From Rhodobacteraceae bacterium (ex Bugula neritina AB1) (GTDB lineage: Bacteria > Pseudomonadota > Alphaproteobacteria > Rhodobacterales > Rhodobacteraceae), in NCBI GenBank assembly GCA_001730095.1, contig MDLF01000096.1:199682-263681 (forward strand): a stretch of DNA of 64,000 nt. Reading direction: 5' to 3'. Each line of letters starts with the position of its first letter. The stretch's first letter is position 1. The notes below the pieces were generated by a model. It was given only the letters and a program-made list of their open reading frames with translations. It made no database searches and was not told the origin of the DNA. This document shows positions 1 through 8,788 of the stretch, piece by piece. Position numbers and translations under genes: made by a program.

Positions 1-254
1 TGGTCAAGTTCTGGCTCTCCCTGATCCTTTTCAAGTACCTGCCTTGGCACTGCACCTCACCGAACGGGAACGGGCACGCGATCCTGTGGGTGCGCGGGAA
101 GGGTTGGACTGACAACATCCAGCGCAAGGCAGTTTCGCGGGAGCATCTGAAGAGCCAAGGTTATCGCCTGCGCTTCCCGTATGTGGCTCCCTTGGTGGCT
201 TTGAAATTCTTCTTGCGCCCCGTTCTGCGCATGGCCCACCGGCTCCAAAGTTGA
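1..254 (+). CDS. Partial hypothetical protein, 5' end outside window
   Basis: An open frame enters from the left edge (first full codon at base 3) and stops with TGA at 252-254, giving the last 83 residues of a protein. The visible part begins with a hydrophobic stretch (FWLSLILFKYL) and has a basic C-terminus. I do not recognise it. It lies directly upstream of an endolysin/spanin cassette, so a phage protein, perhaps linked to lysis, is plausible but inferred. Bases 274-295 just after it form a 9-bp stem-loop followed by TCTTTTC, which may be a weak terminator or processing site. Confidence 0.4.
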   Translation, partial: VKFWLSLILFKYLPWHCTSPNGNGHAILWVRGKGWTDNIQRKAVSREHLKSQGYRLRFPYVAPLVALKFFLRPVLRMAHRLQS

Positions 255-340
255 GCTGGACTGACTGAAGGTATCGGCCGGGCAAGCCTGGCCGACCGTC
301 TTTTCGCCGAGTTTCGGCAACTCAAACCCAGGAGAAAGAA

Positions 341-895
341 ATGAAACTGGCAATCGTGGTCGGGCATAATGCCCGGGCGCAGGGCGCCGTGCGTCCTGAT
401 ACTGGCGAAACCGAATTTGTTTGGAACAGCCGACTCGCAAAGATGATCGATGCGGCGTCCAAAGACTTCCCGGCAATCGACGTGAAGACCTTCTTCCGCA
501 CGCCTGGCGGCGGGTACATGGAGGAAATCCGGCGCGTCTACGGCGAGACGGATGATTGGGGCGCAGACGCCACAGTGGAGCTGCACTTCAACAGCCATCA
601 CAATCCGAGCGCAACAGGCACAGAAGTTCTGTCTAGCGGCTCCAGCAGCTCGCTGCGCTATTGCGAGGCACTGCAGATCCGCATGCTGGCTGCTCTGGGT
701 TTGCGGGACCGCGGAACGAAGGTGGTGCGCACCGGGCGCGGCTCCGCCAGCCTGGTTTCCGGGCGTGCGCCGGCCGCTCTGATCGAACCCTTCTTTGGCT
801 CATCTCCCAAAGGGCAAGCCGCGACAGATGAACCGCACGAAATGCGCGCGCTGGCCCGGGCAATTCTGGTGGCGACGCAAGACGCCTTCCTCTGA
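341..895 (+). CDS. N-acetylmuramoyl-L-alanine amidase-like endolysin
   Basis: A 184-residue protein that looks like an Amidase_3-type zinc peptidoglycan amidase. It has an N-terminal beta strand with His (MKLAIVVGHNA), a Glu in GETEFVWN, and a central ELHFNSHHN segment with the His expected for zinc binding. A Glu near the C-terminus (IEPFFGSS) matches the usual catalytic Glu region. It would cut the bond between muramic acid and the stem peptide. AGGAGA at 330-335 sets the start. The stop overlaps the next ATG by one base, and the two following genes are spanin-like, so this is the endolysin of a phage lysis cassette. No signal peptide is visible, so a holin is expected further left, outside the window. 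Confidence 0.75.
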   Translation: MKLAIVVGHNARAQGAVRPDTGETEFVWNSRLAKMIDAASKDFPAIDVKTFFRTPGGGYMEEIRRVYGETDDWGADATVELHFNSHHNPSATGTEVLSSGSSSSLRYCEALQIRMLAALGLRDRGTKVVRTGRGSASLVSGRAPAALIEPFFGSSPKGQAATDEPHEMRALARAILVATQDAFL

Positions 896-1227
896 TGGCG
901 CCTCTTTTGCTGCCCCGCTTGCCAACGATTGCCCTGGCGGCAATCCTGGCGGGCGCTGTCTGGTGGGTCACAAATATGTTCTGGGAAAGGGTGCAACTGC
1001 GCTCTGACCTGGAGGCGGCCCAAAGCGATCTGCGTGAGGCCCGGGCGGAGCTCCTGCAGGCTGCGGAGACTGCTCGCATTCACCGGGCTCACCTGGCCCG
1101 TGCGGCGGACAGGGCGCGAGAATGGGACGCCTTGTCGAATGATCTTGAAATGATGGAGGGACGTGATGCGCCCTTGTCTCCTTTGCTTTCTGCTACTGCT
1201 GAGCGCCTGTATGGGGCGGGACCGTGA
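895..1227 (+). CDS. i-spanin-like (Rz-like) membrane/coiled-coil protein
   Basis: A 110-residue protein with a single N-terminal hydrophobic segment (about residues 8-28), then a helical, charged region rich in Glu, Ala, Arg and Leu (about 30-85) that would form a periplasmic coiled coil. This is the architecture of inner-membrane spanins. It starts one base inside the stop of the amidase gene. The next gene (o-spanin) begins inside its 3' third in another frame, the overlap typical of Rz/Rz1 pairs. Spanins fuse inner and outer membranes at the last step of phage lysis. The call rests on architecture and context, because these proteins are poorly conserved in sequence. Confidence 0.65.
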   Translation: MAPLLLPRLPTIALAAILAGAVWWVTNMFWERVQLRSDLEAAQSDLREARAELLQAAETARIHRAHLARAADRAREWDALSNDLEMMEGRDAPLSPLLSATAERLYGAGP

Positions 1228-1402
1228 GCCAGTTGTTCCGCCGCCCCGCGTTCCGGCGGATCTGTTGGAGCCGGTGCCGGGATACACCGGGCCGGTGCCG
1301 ACAACAGAAGGACAGCTATCTAGCGCCTTGATCGCGGAGCGCCGGGGACGGTTGGAAGCCAACAGTAAGCTGACATCGATATCGGAGATCTTGCGACAGT
1401 AA
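1166..1402 (+). CDS. o-spanin-like (Rz1-like) lipoprotein
   Basis: A 78-residue protein with a short signal peptide and a lipobox (LLLLSAC, Cys about residue 15), followed by a Pro-rich segment (VVPPPRVPADLLEPVPG). Small Pro-rich outer-membrane lipoproteins encoded out of frame inside the i-spanin gene are the hallmark of Rz1. The ATG at 1166 follows GGAGGG at 1155-1160; an in-frame GTG at 1163 is the alternative. It overlaps the i-spanin gene by about 60 bases. It would pair in the periplasm with the upstream i-spanin to disrupt the outer membrane. A transcription terminator follows at once, which closes the lysis operon. Confidence 0.65.
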   Translation: MRPCLLCFLLLLSACMGRDREPVVPPPRVPADLLEPVPGYTGPVPTTEGQLSSALIAERRGRLEANSKLTSISEILRQ

Positions 1403-1431
1403 GATCGTGGATCTATCGAACCACCTAGAAG

Positions 1432-1457
1432 GCCTCGGCAATCGCCGGGGCTTTTTT
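1432..1457 (+). terminator. Rho-independent terminator of the lysis cassette
   Basis: Arms GCCTCGGC (1432-1439) and GCCGGGGC (1444-1451) form an 8-bp stem with one G-T pair and a 4-base loop, followed directly by six T residues. It lies 30 bases after the o-spanin stop. Confidence 0.8.
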
Positions 1458-1920
1458 CGTTTCTGGCCCTGCCGCTTGCACAAGAAGGCGGTTTCGGCTC
1501 ATATGAGGGCGGGCAGAAAACACCTCTATCCTGCACCACATATTGCACCACATTTTGCACTACGGAATTTTTAATATACAACGAAAACAAATAGTTAAAA
1601 TGCATTGATTGGCGCGGTGTCGGACTTCGTCTCCGCCATCACACAAAAAATTGGCGAATAATCTAGGATAGACCGTTCGGGATGTCCTTGTTTTTCGGGC
1701 GGCCTTCTTGGTGTCTTTGTTCAGGCTGTCAAATGCGGGTCTGTGGCTGGCGAGGCGTTTTGGAAAACGCGCGGCTGATGCCTAAGCCTTTGGTCGGGAT
1801 GCGATATTTAAATCGTGCATAGCTCCAATGTTCATCCTGCATACCTTATGCGATATCGGCATTTCACAGATTGAGGGCTGCGGGATAGCGTTGCGGCATA
1901 ATCACAGGGGAGTATGCCTA
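1458..1920. other. Intergenic junction between phage-like genes and ABC operon
   Basis: About 460 bases with no supported gene. The central part (about 1530-1680) is AT-rich compared with both sides and holds three 12-bp direct repeats. It could be the boundary (att site) of the phage-like element, but I see no tRNA in it and no second copy of a core sequence in this window. The right part is the leader of the downstream transporter operon. Confidence 0.5.
1532..1567. repeat. Three 12-bp direct repeats, TGCACCACATxx type
   Basis: Copies start at 1532, 1544 and 1556 with an exact 12-base period: TGCACCACATAT, TGCACCACATTT and a diverged TGCACTACGGAA. They sit at the AT-rich junction beside the lysis cassette. 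Short direct repeats of this kind can be arm-type binding sites for a tyrosine integrase, but that is inference. Confidence 0.6.
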
Positions 1921-3483
1921 ATGACGAAATTTGTCAGAAGCCTGGCGGCTGCTGCAGCGGTGGCGATGGCACCCGTTGCCTATGCCGAAACCACCGTGCG
2001 GGTTGCCTATGACGCCGACCCGGTCTCGCTGGATCCGCATGAACAGCTGTCCGGCGGTACGCTGCAGCTGTCGCATATGGTCTTTGATCCGCTGGTGCGC
2101 TGGACCCAGGACTTGCAGTTCGAGCCACGTCTGGCCGAAAGCTGGGAGCAGATCGACGCGACCACCATGCGCTTCAAGCTGCGCAGCGGCGTCACCTTTC
2201 ACAGCGGTAACGCGCTGACGGCCAAGGATGTCGACTGGACCTTTGACCGGCTGAAGGAAAGCGATGATTTCAAGGCGATCTTTGCTCAGTTCACTGACGT
2301 AGAAGTCGTCGATGACATGACTTTCGACCTCAAGACCTCGGAGCCGTATCCGCTGGTCCTGCACACTGCTACCTACATTTTCCCGATGGACAGCGCGTTC
2401 TACAGCGGCACCACCGATGACGGCAAGGACCGGGGTGAGATCGTCAAGCATGGCGACAGTTTCGCCTCGCGCAATGTTTCCGGCACGGGCCCGTTTGTGG
2501 TTTCTGAGCGCGAGCAGGGCGTGCGCGTGGTTTTTGACCGCTATGACGGCTATTGGGACACCGCCAGCGGCGGCAACGTCGACAAGATCGTCCTGACCCC
2601 GATCAAAGAAGACCCGACCCGCGTGGCGGCCCTGCTGTCTGGCGATGTGGACTTTATCGCGCCGGTTCCGCCGACCGACCTGAAACGTGTGGCGGATGCT
2701 GAAGGTGTTGATCTGATCACCATGCCGGGCACCCGTATCATCACCTTCCAGATGAACCAGAACCGGGTCGAAGCCTTCAAGGACGCTCGGGTCCGCCAGG
2801 CAATTGACTATGCGGTGAACAATGCAGGCATCGTTGACCGCATCATGCGCGGTTTCGGCACCGTGGGTGCGCAGGCCAGCCCGGCCGGCTATCTGGGCTA
2901 TGATGAAGCCCTGGCACCGCGTTTCGATCTGGAAAAAGCCAAAGCCCTGATGGCTGAGGCGGGTTATGCCGATGGTTTCTCGATCACCATGATGGCGCCG
3001 AACAACCGCTATGTGAACGACGACAAGATCGCGCAGGCGGTGGCTTCGATGCTGGCACAGATCAACATCAAGGTAGACCTGCAGACCATGCCCAAGGCGC
3101 AGTACTGGCCGACCTTCGATGAGCGCGCAGCGGATATGATGATGATCGGCTGGCATTCGGATACCGAGGATTCTGCGAACTTCCACCAGTTCCTGACCGC
3201 CTGCCCGGATGATGCCACCGGCAACGGCCAGTATAATTCGGGCAACTATTGCAACCCGGAAGCCGACGCGCTGATGAATGCTGCGAACGCGGAGACAGAT
3301 CCGGCCAAGCGTGGGGAAATGCTGCAGAAACTGGAAGGCATCCTGTATGAAGAAGCCGCCTTTATCCCGCTGCACTGGCAGAACCTGGCATGGGGTTCCA
3401 AATCCGGCATGAACTCGGCCGACATCGTGAATGCGCTGAACTTCCCCTACTTCGGTGACCTGATTGTCGAAACCGGCAGCTAA
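1921..3483 (+). CDS. ABC transporter substrate-binding protein, peptide/nickel (SBP_bac_5) family
   Basis: A 520-residue periplasmic binding protein. A Sec signal peptide (about residues 1-22, cleavage after AYA) is followed by the family's N-terminal DADPVSLDPHEQLSGG segment. Length is typical for DppA/OppA-like proteins. The ATG at 1921 is chosen over an upstream frame extension because AGGGGAG lies at 1906-1912 and the signal peptide begins there. It is the first gene of a five-gene importer and is followed by a stem-loop at 3496-3525, which often lets the binding protein exceed the membrane subunits. The ligand (oligopeptide, dipeptide or other small compound) cannot be told from sequence alone. 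Confidence 0.9.
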   Translation: MTKFVRSLAAAAAVAMAPVAYAETTVRVAYDADPVSLDPHEQLSGGTLQLSHMVFDPLVRWTQDLQFEPRLAESWEQIDATTMRFKLRSGVTFHSGNALTAKDVDWTFDRLKESDDFKAIFAQFTDVEVVDDMTFDLKTSEPYPLVLHTATYIFPMDSAFYSGTTDDGKDRGEIVKHGDSFASRNVSGTGPFVVSEREQGVRVVFDRYDGYWDTASGGNVDKIVLTPIKEDPTRVAALLSGDVDFIAPVPPTDLKRVADAEGVDLITMPGTRIITFQMNQNRVEAFKDARVRQAIDYAVNNAGIVDRIMRGFGTVGAQASPAGYLGYDEALAPRFDLEKAKALMAEAGYADGFSITMMAPNNRYVNDDKIAQAVASMLAQINIKVDLQTMPKAQYWPTFDERAADMMMIGWHSDTEDSANFHQFLTACPDDATGNGQYNSGNYCNPEADALMNAANAETDPAKRGEMLQKLEGILYEEAAFIPLHWQNLAWGSKSGMNSADIVNALNFPYFGDLIVETGS

Positions 3484-3495
3484 GCACTGAACTCT

Positions 3496-3525
3496 TCCGG
3501 GCCGGTCTCCTCCGGCTGGCCCGGA
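3496..3525 (+). terminator. Stem-loop between binding-protein and permease genes
   Basis: TCCGGGCC (3496-3503) pairs perfectly with GGCCCGGA (3518-3525) and is followed by TCTTTC. It is a weak terminator or mRNA-stabilising hairpin in the 145-base gap. It probably sets a higher level of binding protein than of permease. Confidence 0.55.
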
Positions 3526-3628
3526 TCTTTCAAAAAACAAGCCGCCGTCCAGGCTGCGCTTGCAGGTTTCGCTGACCCTTGGGACAATGCGGCCTGCTCA
3601 GTAATCAAATTCTACAAAGGTCGGGAAG

Positions 3629-4609
3629 ATGTTTGCCTATCTCGCAAAGCGAGTCATTCAGGCGGTTGCCGTGATGTTTGTCATCTCGCTGATTGCCTTT
3701 GCCATCCAGGGCAACCTGGGCGATCCGCTGCGCGAGCTGGTCGGGCAGTCGGTTTCGGAAGAAGTGCGCCAGCAGTTGCGCGACGAAATGGGGCTGAACG
3801 ACAGCTTCGTGACGCAATACCTGCGGTTTGCAGGCAATGCGCTGCAGGGCGACCTGGGTACGTCCTACTTCTTCAAGGAGCCGGCGCTGGACGTGATCCT
3901 GAAGAAACTGCCCGCCACGCTGGAACTGGTGTTCGGGGCGACGCTGATCATCGTTGGTTTGTCGGTGCCGCTGGGCGTTTATACCGCGATCAAACCGGAC
4001 AGTATCCTGAGCCGCATCATCATGGGGCTGTCGATTGTCGGCATCTCGATCCCGGTGTTCCTGACCGCGATCCTGATGATCTTTGTCTTCTCGGTGGAAT
4101 ACGGCTGGCTTCCCTCTTATGGGCGCGGCGAGACCGTGCAGGTCTGGGGGTATTGGCAAACCAATTTTGCCACCGCTGACGGTTGGCTGCACATCATTCT
4201 GCCGTCGATTGCACTGGCCTCGATCATGCTGCCGCTGTTTGTCCGCCTGATCCGGGCTGAAATGATGGAAGTGCTGCAATCTGAATATGTGAAATACGCC
4301 AAGGCCAAGGGCATCAACCCGTGGCGGATCTACTTTGTGCATGCGCTGAAGAACACGCTCTTGCCGGTGATCACAGTGGGCGGTGTGCAGATCGGCACTA
4401 TGGTGGCTTATACGATCCTGACGGAGACAGTGTTCCAGTGGCCGGGAATGGGGTTCATGTTCCTTGAGGCAGTGAACCGCGTCGATACCCCGCTGATCGT
4501 GGCATATCTGATTGTTGTCGGCTTTATCTTTGTGGTCACCAACACCATCGTTGACCTGATCTACGGGTTGGTGAACCCGACCGTAAACATCGCGAGGATG
4601 GGCGCATGA
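3629..4609 (+). CDS. ABC transporter permease, DppB/OppB-type
   Basis: A 326-residue inner-membrane protein with an N-terminal transmembrane helix (about 9-29), a periplasmic region, then five more hydrophobic segments. The EAA-type coupling loop reads EYVKYAKAKGINPWRI (about residues 227-242), where it would contact the ATPase subunits. The start follows a GGAAG sequence. The 3' end overlaps the next permease gene by four bases (ATGA), which indicates translational coupling. It forms the translocation pore with the DppC-type partner. Confidence 0.9.
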   Translation: MFAYLAKRVIQAVAVMFVISLIAFAIQGNLGDPLRELVGQSVSEEVRQQLRDEMGLNDSFVTQYLRFAGNALQGDLGTSYFFKEPALDVILKKLPATLELVFGATLIIVGLSVPLGVYTAIKPDSILSRIIMGLSIVGISIPVFLTAILMIFVFSVEYGWLPSYGRGETVQVWGYWQTNFATADGWLHIILPSIALASIMLPLFVRLIRAEMMEVLQSEYVKYAKAKGINPWRIYFVHALKNTLLPVITVGGVQIGTMVAYTILTETVFQWPGMGFMFLEAVNRVDTPLIVAYLIVVGFIFVVTNTIVDLIYGLVNPTVNIARMGA

Positions 4610-5556
4610 GCACTGAAACGCTGAACCCGAAATCTGAGCCTTCCCGCTGGTCCAGAGCCTGGAATTCCAACATGGGCTACAGTTTCCGCCGCAACCCGGT
4701 GGCCGTGGTCAGCATGATTGTATTCCTGCTGATAGCCGTGGCTTCCTTTCTGGCGCCGCTTATTGCGCCTTACGATCCCTATGATCCGGCGCAGATCGAT
4801 ATCATGAATTCCGAATATCCGCCCGCTTGGATCAACGGGTCGTTGCCGGGGTTTATTCTGGGTACTGACGACCAGGGCCGGGATCTGTGGTCGACGATCC
4901 TTTATGGCACCCGCCTGTCGCTGCTGATCGGTATCTGCGCTGTGGCACTGCAGGCATTCCTGGGCATTTCCATCGGCCTGATCGCCGGGTATGTCGGCGG
5001 TCGGCTGGACAGTCTCCTGATGCGGCTTGCGGACATACAGCTGTCGTTCTCGACATTGATGGTGGCGATCATCTTTCTGGCCGTGACCCAGGCGATGTTC
5101 GGCACGGACACCTTCAACAAATATGCGGTGGTGTTCCTGATCGCCGTGATCGGGGTGGCGGAATGGCCGCAATATGCCCGCACCGTGCGCGCCACCGTTC
5201 TGGCCGAGAAGAAGAAGGAATATGTCGACAGCGCCCGCGTGCTTGGCTTTGGTCCAATGCGGATCATGGTGCGGCATATCCTGCCGAACTCATTGTCGCC
5301 GATCTTTGTGATCTCCACTGTGCAGGTCGCCAATGCGATCATCTCCGAGGCGTCGCTCAGCTTCCTGGGGCTGGGCATGCCGCCAAGCCAGCCGTCGCTG
5401 GGCTCGCTGATCTCCTCCGGCTTCGACTACATCTTTTCCGGCAGCTGGTGGATCACCGCCATTCCGGGGGTGGTGCTGGTGGTGCTGGTCCTTGTCATCA
5501 ACCTGCTGGGCGACTGGATGCGCGACGTCCTGAACCCGAAACTTTACAAGGGGTAA
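4606..5556 (+). CDS. ABC transporter permease, DppC/OppC-type
   Basis: A 316-residue permease with an N-terminal cytoplasmic tail, a first membrane helix (about 37-58) and the family's GTDDQGRDLWSTILYGTR segment after the first periplasmic loop. A coupling loop EYVDSARVLGFGPMRI lies at about 205-220. It overlaps the preceding permease by four bases and ends four bases before the first ATPase gene. It pairs with the DppB-type subunit as the membrane channel of the importer. Confidence 0.9.
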   Translation: MSTETLNPKSEPSRWSRAWNSNMGYSFRRNPVAVVSMIVFLLIAVASFLAPLIAPYDPYDPAQIDIMNSEYPPAWINGSLPGFILGTDDQGRDLWSTILYGTRLSLLIGICAVALQAFLGISIGLIAGYVGGRLDSLLMRLADIQLSFSTLMVAIIFLAVTQAMFGTDTFNKYAVVFLIAVIGVAEWPQYARTVRATVLAEKKKEYVDSARVLGFGPMRIMVRHILPNSLSPIFVISTVQVANAIISEASLSFLGLGMPPSQPSLGSLISSGFDYIFSGSWWITAIPGVVLVVLVLVINLLGDWMRDVLNPKLYKG

Positions 5557-5560
5557 CGCG

Positions 5561-6556
5561 ATGAGCCTACTTTCCGTTCGCGACCTCACCGTCAAATTCG
5601 CCATGCGCGACCAGACGGTTACTGCCCTCAACGGCATCTCCTTTGATCTGGCCAAGGGCGAACGCCTTGGCATCGTCGGCGAAAGCGGCGCGGGTAAGTC
5701 GATCACCGGGTTCTCGCTGATGAACCTGCTGAGCCGCCCGGGCTATATCGACAGCGGCAAGATCCTGTTTGATGGCGAAGATGTTGTTCAGATGAACAAC
5801 AAGAAGCTGCGCAATCTGCGCGGCAACCGGATGGCGATGATCTTTCAGGACCCGATGGTGACGCTGAACCCGGTCCTGACCATCGGCCAGCAGATGATCG
5901 AAACCCTGATGGCGCATCGCAAGCTGAGCCGCGAAGAGGCGCGCCAGATTGCCATCGTCAAGCTGCGTGAAGTCTATATCCCGTCGCCGGAAGAGCGGTT
6001 GGAGCAGTATCCGCACGAGCTGTCTGGCGGTATGCGCCAGCGGATCATCATTGCGATTGCGCTGCTTTTGGACCCGCAACTGATCATCGCCGATGAGCCG
6101 ACCACTGCGCTGGATGTGACTATTCAGGCAGACATCATGGAGCTGATGCTGGAGCTGTGCCAGTCCAATCAGGTGGGGTTGATCTTGATCACCCACGACC
6201 TGGGTGTGGTCAGCCAGATGACCGAACGCACGCTGGTGATGTATGCCGGCCGGATCATTGAATCCGGGCGCACCCGCGAGATCATCAATGATCCGCAGCA
6301 CCCCTATACTCAGGGGCTGATAAATGCGCTGCCGCAGCAGACCCTGCCAGGCCAGCGGCTGAAGCAGATCCCGGGCAACATGCCAGGGCTGGTCAGCATT
6401 CCTGCCGGCTGTGCTTTCAACCCGCGCTGCAAATATGCAACCGACTTTTGCCGCAGCCGGGTGCCCGAAACCGAGCATTACGGCAAGGTTGAGGTGGCCT
6501 GCCACGAGGTGCAGCGCCTGAACAGCGATGAAGACCGTCAGGAGGCCCAGGCATGA
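5561..6556 (+). CDS. ABC transporter ATP-binding protein, DppD/OppD-type
   Basis: A 331-residue ATPase. The Walker A motif GESGAGKS is at residues 40-47, the signature LSGGMRQR at about 160-167 and Walker B LIIADEPTTALD just after. The C-terminal oligopeptide-transporter extension carries a Cys cluster (GCAFNPRCKYATDFC) of the kind that binds an iron-sulfur cluster in some DppD proteins. It overlaps the next ATPase gene by four bases; the two would form the heterodimeric motor of the importer. Confidence 0.9.
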   Translation: MSLLSVRDLTVKFAMRDQTVTALNGISFDLAKGERLGIVGESGAGKSITGFSLMNLLSRPGYIDSGKILFDGEDVVQMNNKKLRNLRGNRMAMIFQDPMVTLNPVLTIGQQMIETLMAHRKLSREEARQIAIVKLREVYIPSPEERLEQYPHELSGGMRQRIIIAIALLLDPQLIIADEPTTALDVTIQADIMELMLELCQSNQVGLILITHDLGVVSQMTERTLVMYAGRIIESGRTREIINDPQHPYTQGLINALPQQTLPGQRLKQIPGNMPGLVSIPAGCAFNPRCKYATDFCRSRVPETEHYGKVEVACHEVQRLNSDEDRQEAQA

Positions 6557-7596
6557 GTGACGCAAACACAGACCGCCCATTGCTGGAGATCCAGAACCTG
6601 GAAAAACGGTTCGACCTTGATCAGGGCTTTCTCGAAACGTTGAAATTCAAGCAAGGCAGGATCGTACGCGAAAGCCGTTCAGTCCATGCGGTGAACAATA
6701 TTTCGCTGGAAGCCCGCAAGGGCGAGGCGTTGTGCATCGTGGGTGAATCCGGCTGCGGCAAATCCACCGTGGCGCGGCTGGTGGCAGGGCTGCTGACCCC
6801 ATCAGCTGGCGAGATCCGCTATGGCGGCCAGCGTATCGACAACCTGTCGCGCGCTGGCATGCAGCCCCTGCGCAAGAAGATCCAGATGATCTTCCAGAAT
6901 CCCTACGCCTCGCTCAACCCGCGTATGACCATCCGGCAGGCGCTGGAAGAACCGGTGCGCCATCACAATCCCGGCGTCTCGGCGGGCGAGGTGCGCGACA
7001 AGGTGACTGAGGTGATGATGTCGGTTGGCGTCGATCCCAGCTGGGCGAAACGCTACCCGCATGAATTCTCCGGCGGCCAGCGCCAGCGGATCGCCATTGC
7101 CCGCGCCTTGACTGTGGACCCAGAGTTCATCATCGCGGATGAGCCGATCAGCGCCCTGGATGTCTCAATCCAGGCGCAGGTGCTGAACCTGATGCTGGAG
7201 GCCAAGGAAAGCCGCGGCCTTACCTATCTGTTCATCACCCACGATCTGAGCGTGGTGGAGCATTTCGGCACCCGCGTTGCAGTGCTTTACCTTGGGTCGG
7301 TTTGTGAGGTGGCAGACACGCAGACATTGTTCTCCAACCCCAAACACCCCTATACTCGGGCCTTGCTGTCCGCAGTGCCGCAACTGAAGGACGACCGGCC
7401 GAACCATATCCGCCTCAAAGGTGAGATTCCGACGCCGATCAACCTGCCGCAAGGCTGCCCGTTCCAAAGCCGCTGCGCTTTTGCGGACACACGATGCAAA
7501 AGTGAAAAGCCCAAAGCCATTCACCAGCCCGACGGCAGCACAGTTGCGTGCCACGCTGTCGAAGAAGACAGGCTGGAAGCAGTGGCTGCCGGTTAA
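6553..7596 (+). CDS. ABC transporter ATP-binding protein, DppF/OppF-type
   Basis: A 347-residue ATPase with Walker A GESGCGKS at about residues 64-71, signature FSGGQRQR, Walker B FIIADEPISALD and H-loop FITHDLSVVEH. Its C-terminal domain also has a Cys pattern (GCPFQSRCAFADTRC). An insertion of about 30 residues (LDQGFLETLKFKQGRIVRESRS) sits between the first strand and Walker A; such insertions are seen in DppF-type subunits. It is the last transporter gene, and a LysR gene begins 14 bases downstream. Confidence 0.9.
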   Translation: MSDANTDRPLLEIQNLEKRFDLDQGFLETLKFKQGRIVRESRSVHAVNNISLEARKGEALCIVGESGCGKSTVARLVAGLLTPSAGEIRYGGQRIDNLSRAGMQPLRKKIQMIFQNPYASLNPRMTIRQALEEPVRHHNPGVSAGEVRDKVTEVMMSVGVDPSWAKRYPHEFSGGQRQRIAIARALTVDPEFIIADEPISALDVSIQAQVLNLMLEAKESRGLTYLFITHDLSVVEHFGTRVAVLYLGSVCEVADTQTLFSNPKHPYTRALLSAVPQLKDDRPNHIRLKGEIPTPINLPQGCPFQSRCAFADTRCKSEKPKAIHQPDGSTVACHAVEEDRLEAVAAG

Positions 7597-7610
7597 GGCA
7601 GGACGCTCAG

Positions 7611-8531
7611 TTGGACATCATCTGGCTCAAAGATTTCGAGGCCCTGGTCGCGTGCAAGAATTTCTCGCGCGCGGCTGAAGAACGGAATGTCAGCCAGCCG
7701 GCCTTCTCCCGCCGCATCCGGGCGCTGGAGAATGATATCGGTGTGCGGCTGATCAACCGTGAAACGCTGCCGCTGACACTGACCCCGGCAGGGGAGGTGT
7801 TCCTGTCACAGTCGCGCATCATGCTGCGCACCTACGAGGAAACCATCGAACGCTGCCAGACCATTGATGCGGCGGCTGAAAACGTGATCCGCTTCGCTGC
7901 ATCGCAGTCGCTGTATATGACCCATTACAAGACCCTGATTGCGCCCCTGGCCAGCGAGGGTGGGGTGGATACCGACCTGAACTCCACGTCCTGGGCAGCT
8001 GATCAGTTCGTCAGTGCGCTGCAGCAGGGGTACTGCGACGTGATCCTGACGTATTGGCACCCTTCGATGGACTTTCTGGGGCCATTGGAAGTCGCCAACT
8101 TCGAGTATCTGACGCTGTCCACGGACCGCTATGTGCCGGTCTCGCGCACCACCACGGATGGGGCTCCGGAGTTTGCTTTCAAACCCGGCAGCAAAGACGC
8201 GGTGCCTTTGCTTTCTTATGGTGCTGTATCTGCGCTGCGTTCGGTGCAGGAATTTGCCCTGACGCGGCTGCTACCTGACCAAAAGGTGTTTATCGTCAAC
8301 CAGAACGCGCTGGCCAATAGTGTCAAGGCGATGATTCAGGAAGGGTTCGGCATGGGCTGGCTGCCGTTGAGCCTGTGCCGCCAGGAAATCAACGCGGGCC
8401 GGTTTGCGATTGTAGATGAACGGCTGGCCACTGATCTGGAAATCCGCCTGTACCGCGATCCGCGTGACTGCAAGAAGACGCTGGATGTGCTGTGGAAACA
8501 GCTGAAACGCACAGCGATGAAGTCCGATTAA
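7611..8531 (+). CDS. LysR-family transcriptional regulator
   Basis: A 306-residue protein with an N-terminal winged helix-turn-helix (LKDFEALVACKNFSRAAEERNVSQPAFSRRIRALE) and a C-terminal effector-binding domain. The TTG at 7611 is chosen because family members start just before this segment and an AAGG-type ribosome site lies at 7595-7598; the frame extends upstream into the ATPase gene, but that extension is basic and unlike LysR. Being co-directional and only 14 bases after the transporter, it is probably co-transcribed with it and may sense its substrate. Confidence 0.85.
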   Translation: MDIIWLKDFEALVACKNFSRAAEERNVSQPAFSRRIRALENDIGVRLINRETLPLTLTPAGEVFLSQSRIMLRTYEETIERCQTIDAAAENVIRFAASQSLYMTHYKTLIAPLASEGGVDTDLNSTSWAADQFVSALQQGYCDVILTYWHPSMDFLGPLEVANFEYLTLSTDRYVPVSRTTTDGAPEFAFKPGSKDAVPLLSYGAVSALRSVQEFALTRLLPDQKVFIVNQNALANSVKAMIQEGFGMGWLPLSLCRQEINAGRFAIVDERLATDLEIRLYRDPRDCKKTLDVLWKQLKRTAMKSD

Positions 8532-8788
8532 GGCGGTCCGTTCGCCGACAGGAATGGAGACCCGGCGGCGGCGCGCAGAGTGTGTCGGTTTGCCCTGTCT
8601 TCAGAACAGTTCAGCCTCTGTCGGCCAGAAAAAGGCGCCCGTATTCATTGCCACGATGCAGCGCATGTCGCCGTACCAATCGTTCGTGGACGTTGACTTG
8701 CAGCAAACTGAAATCGTGCTTTCGCAGCCAAATGGCGCGACAGGCCAGGCGCCGGACGAAGCTGTCATCCCTTACCAACCGGCGCAGG

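Noticed and set aside
658-1605. Minus-strand frame of 315 codons across the spanin genes and the 12-bp repeats
   Set aside because: The VVQ-repeat at its start is the translation of the 12-bp repeats; the rest is the shadow of the lysis genes and crosses their terminator.
1600-1640. GGTGTCGGACTTCGTCTCCGCCATCA as a tRNA or tmRNA 3' end marking attR
   Set aside because: It lacks a T-loop TTCRANNC at the right place, a matching acceptor stem and CCA, so I could not support an RNA gene.
1918-3540. Open frame of 540 codons opposite the SBP gene
   Set aside because: Antisense to a protein with signal peptide and family motifs; no ribosome site.
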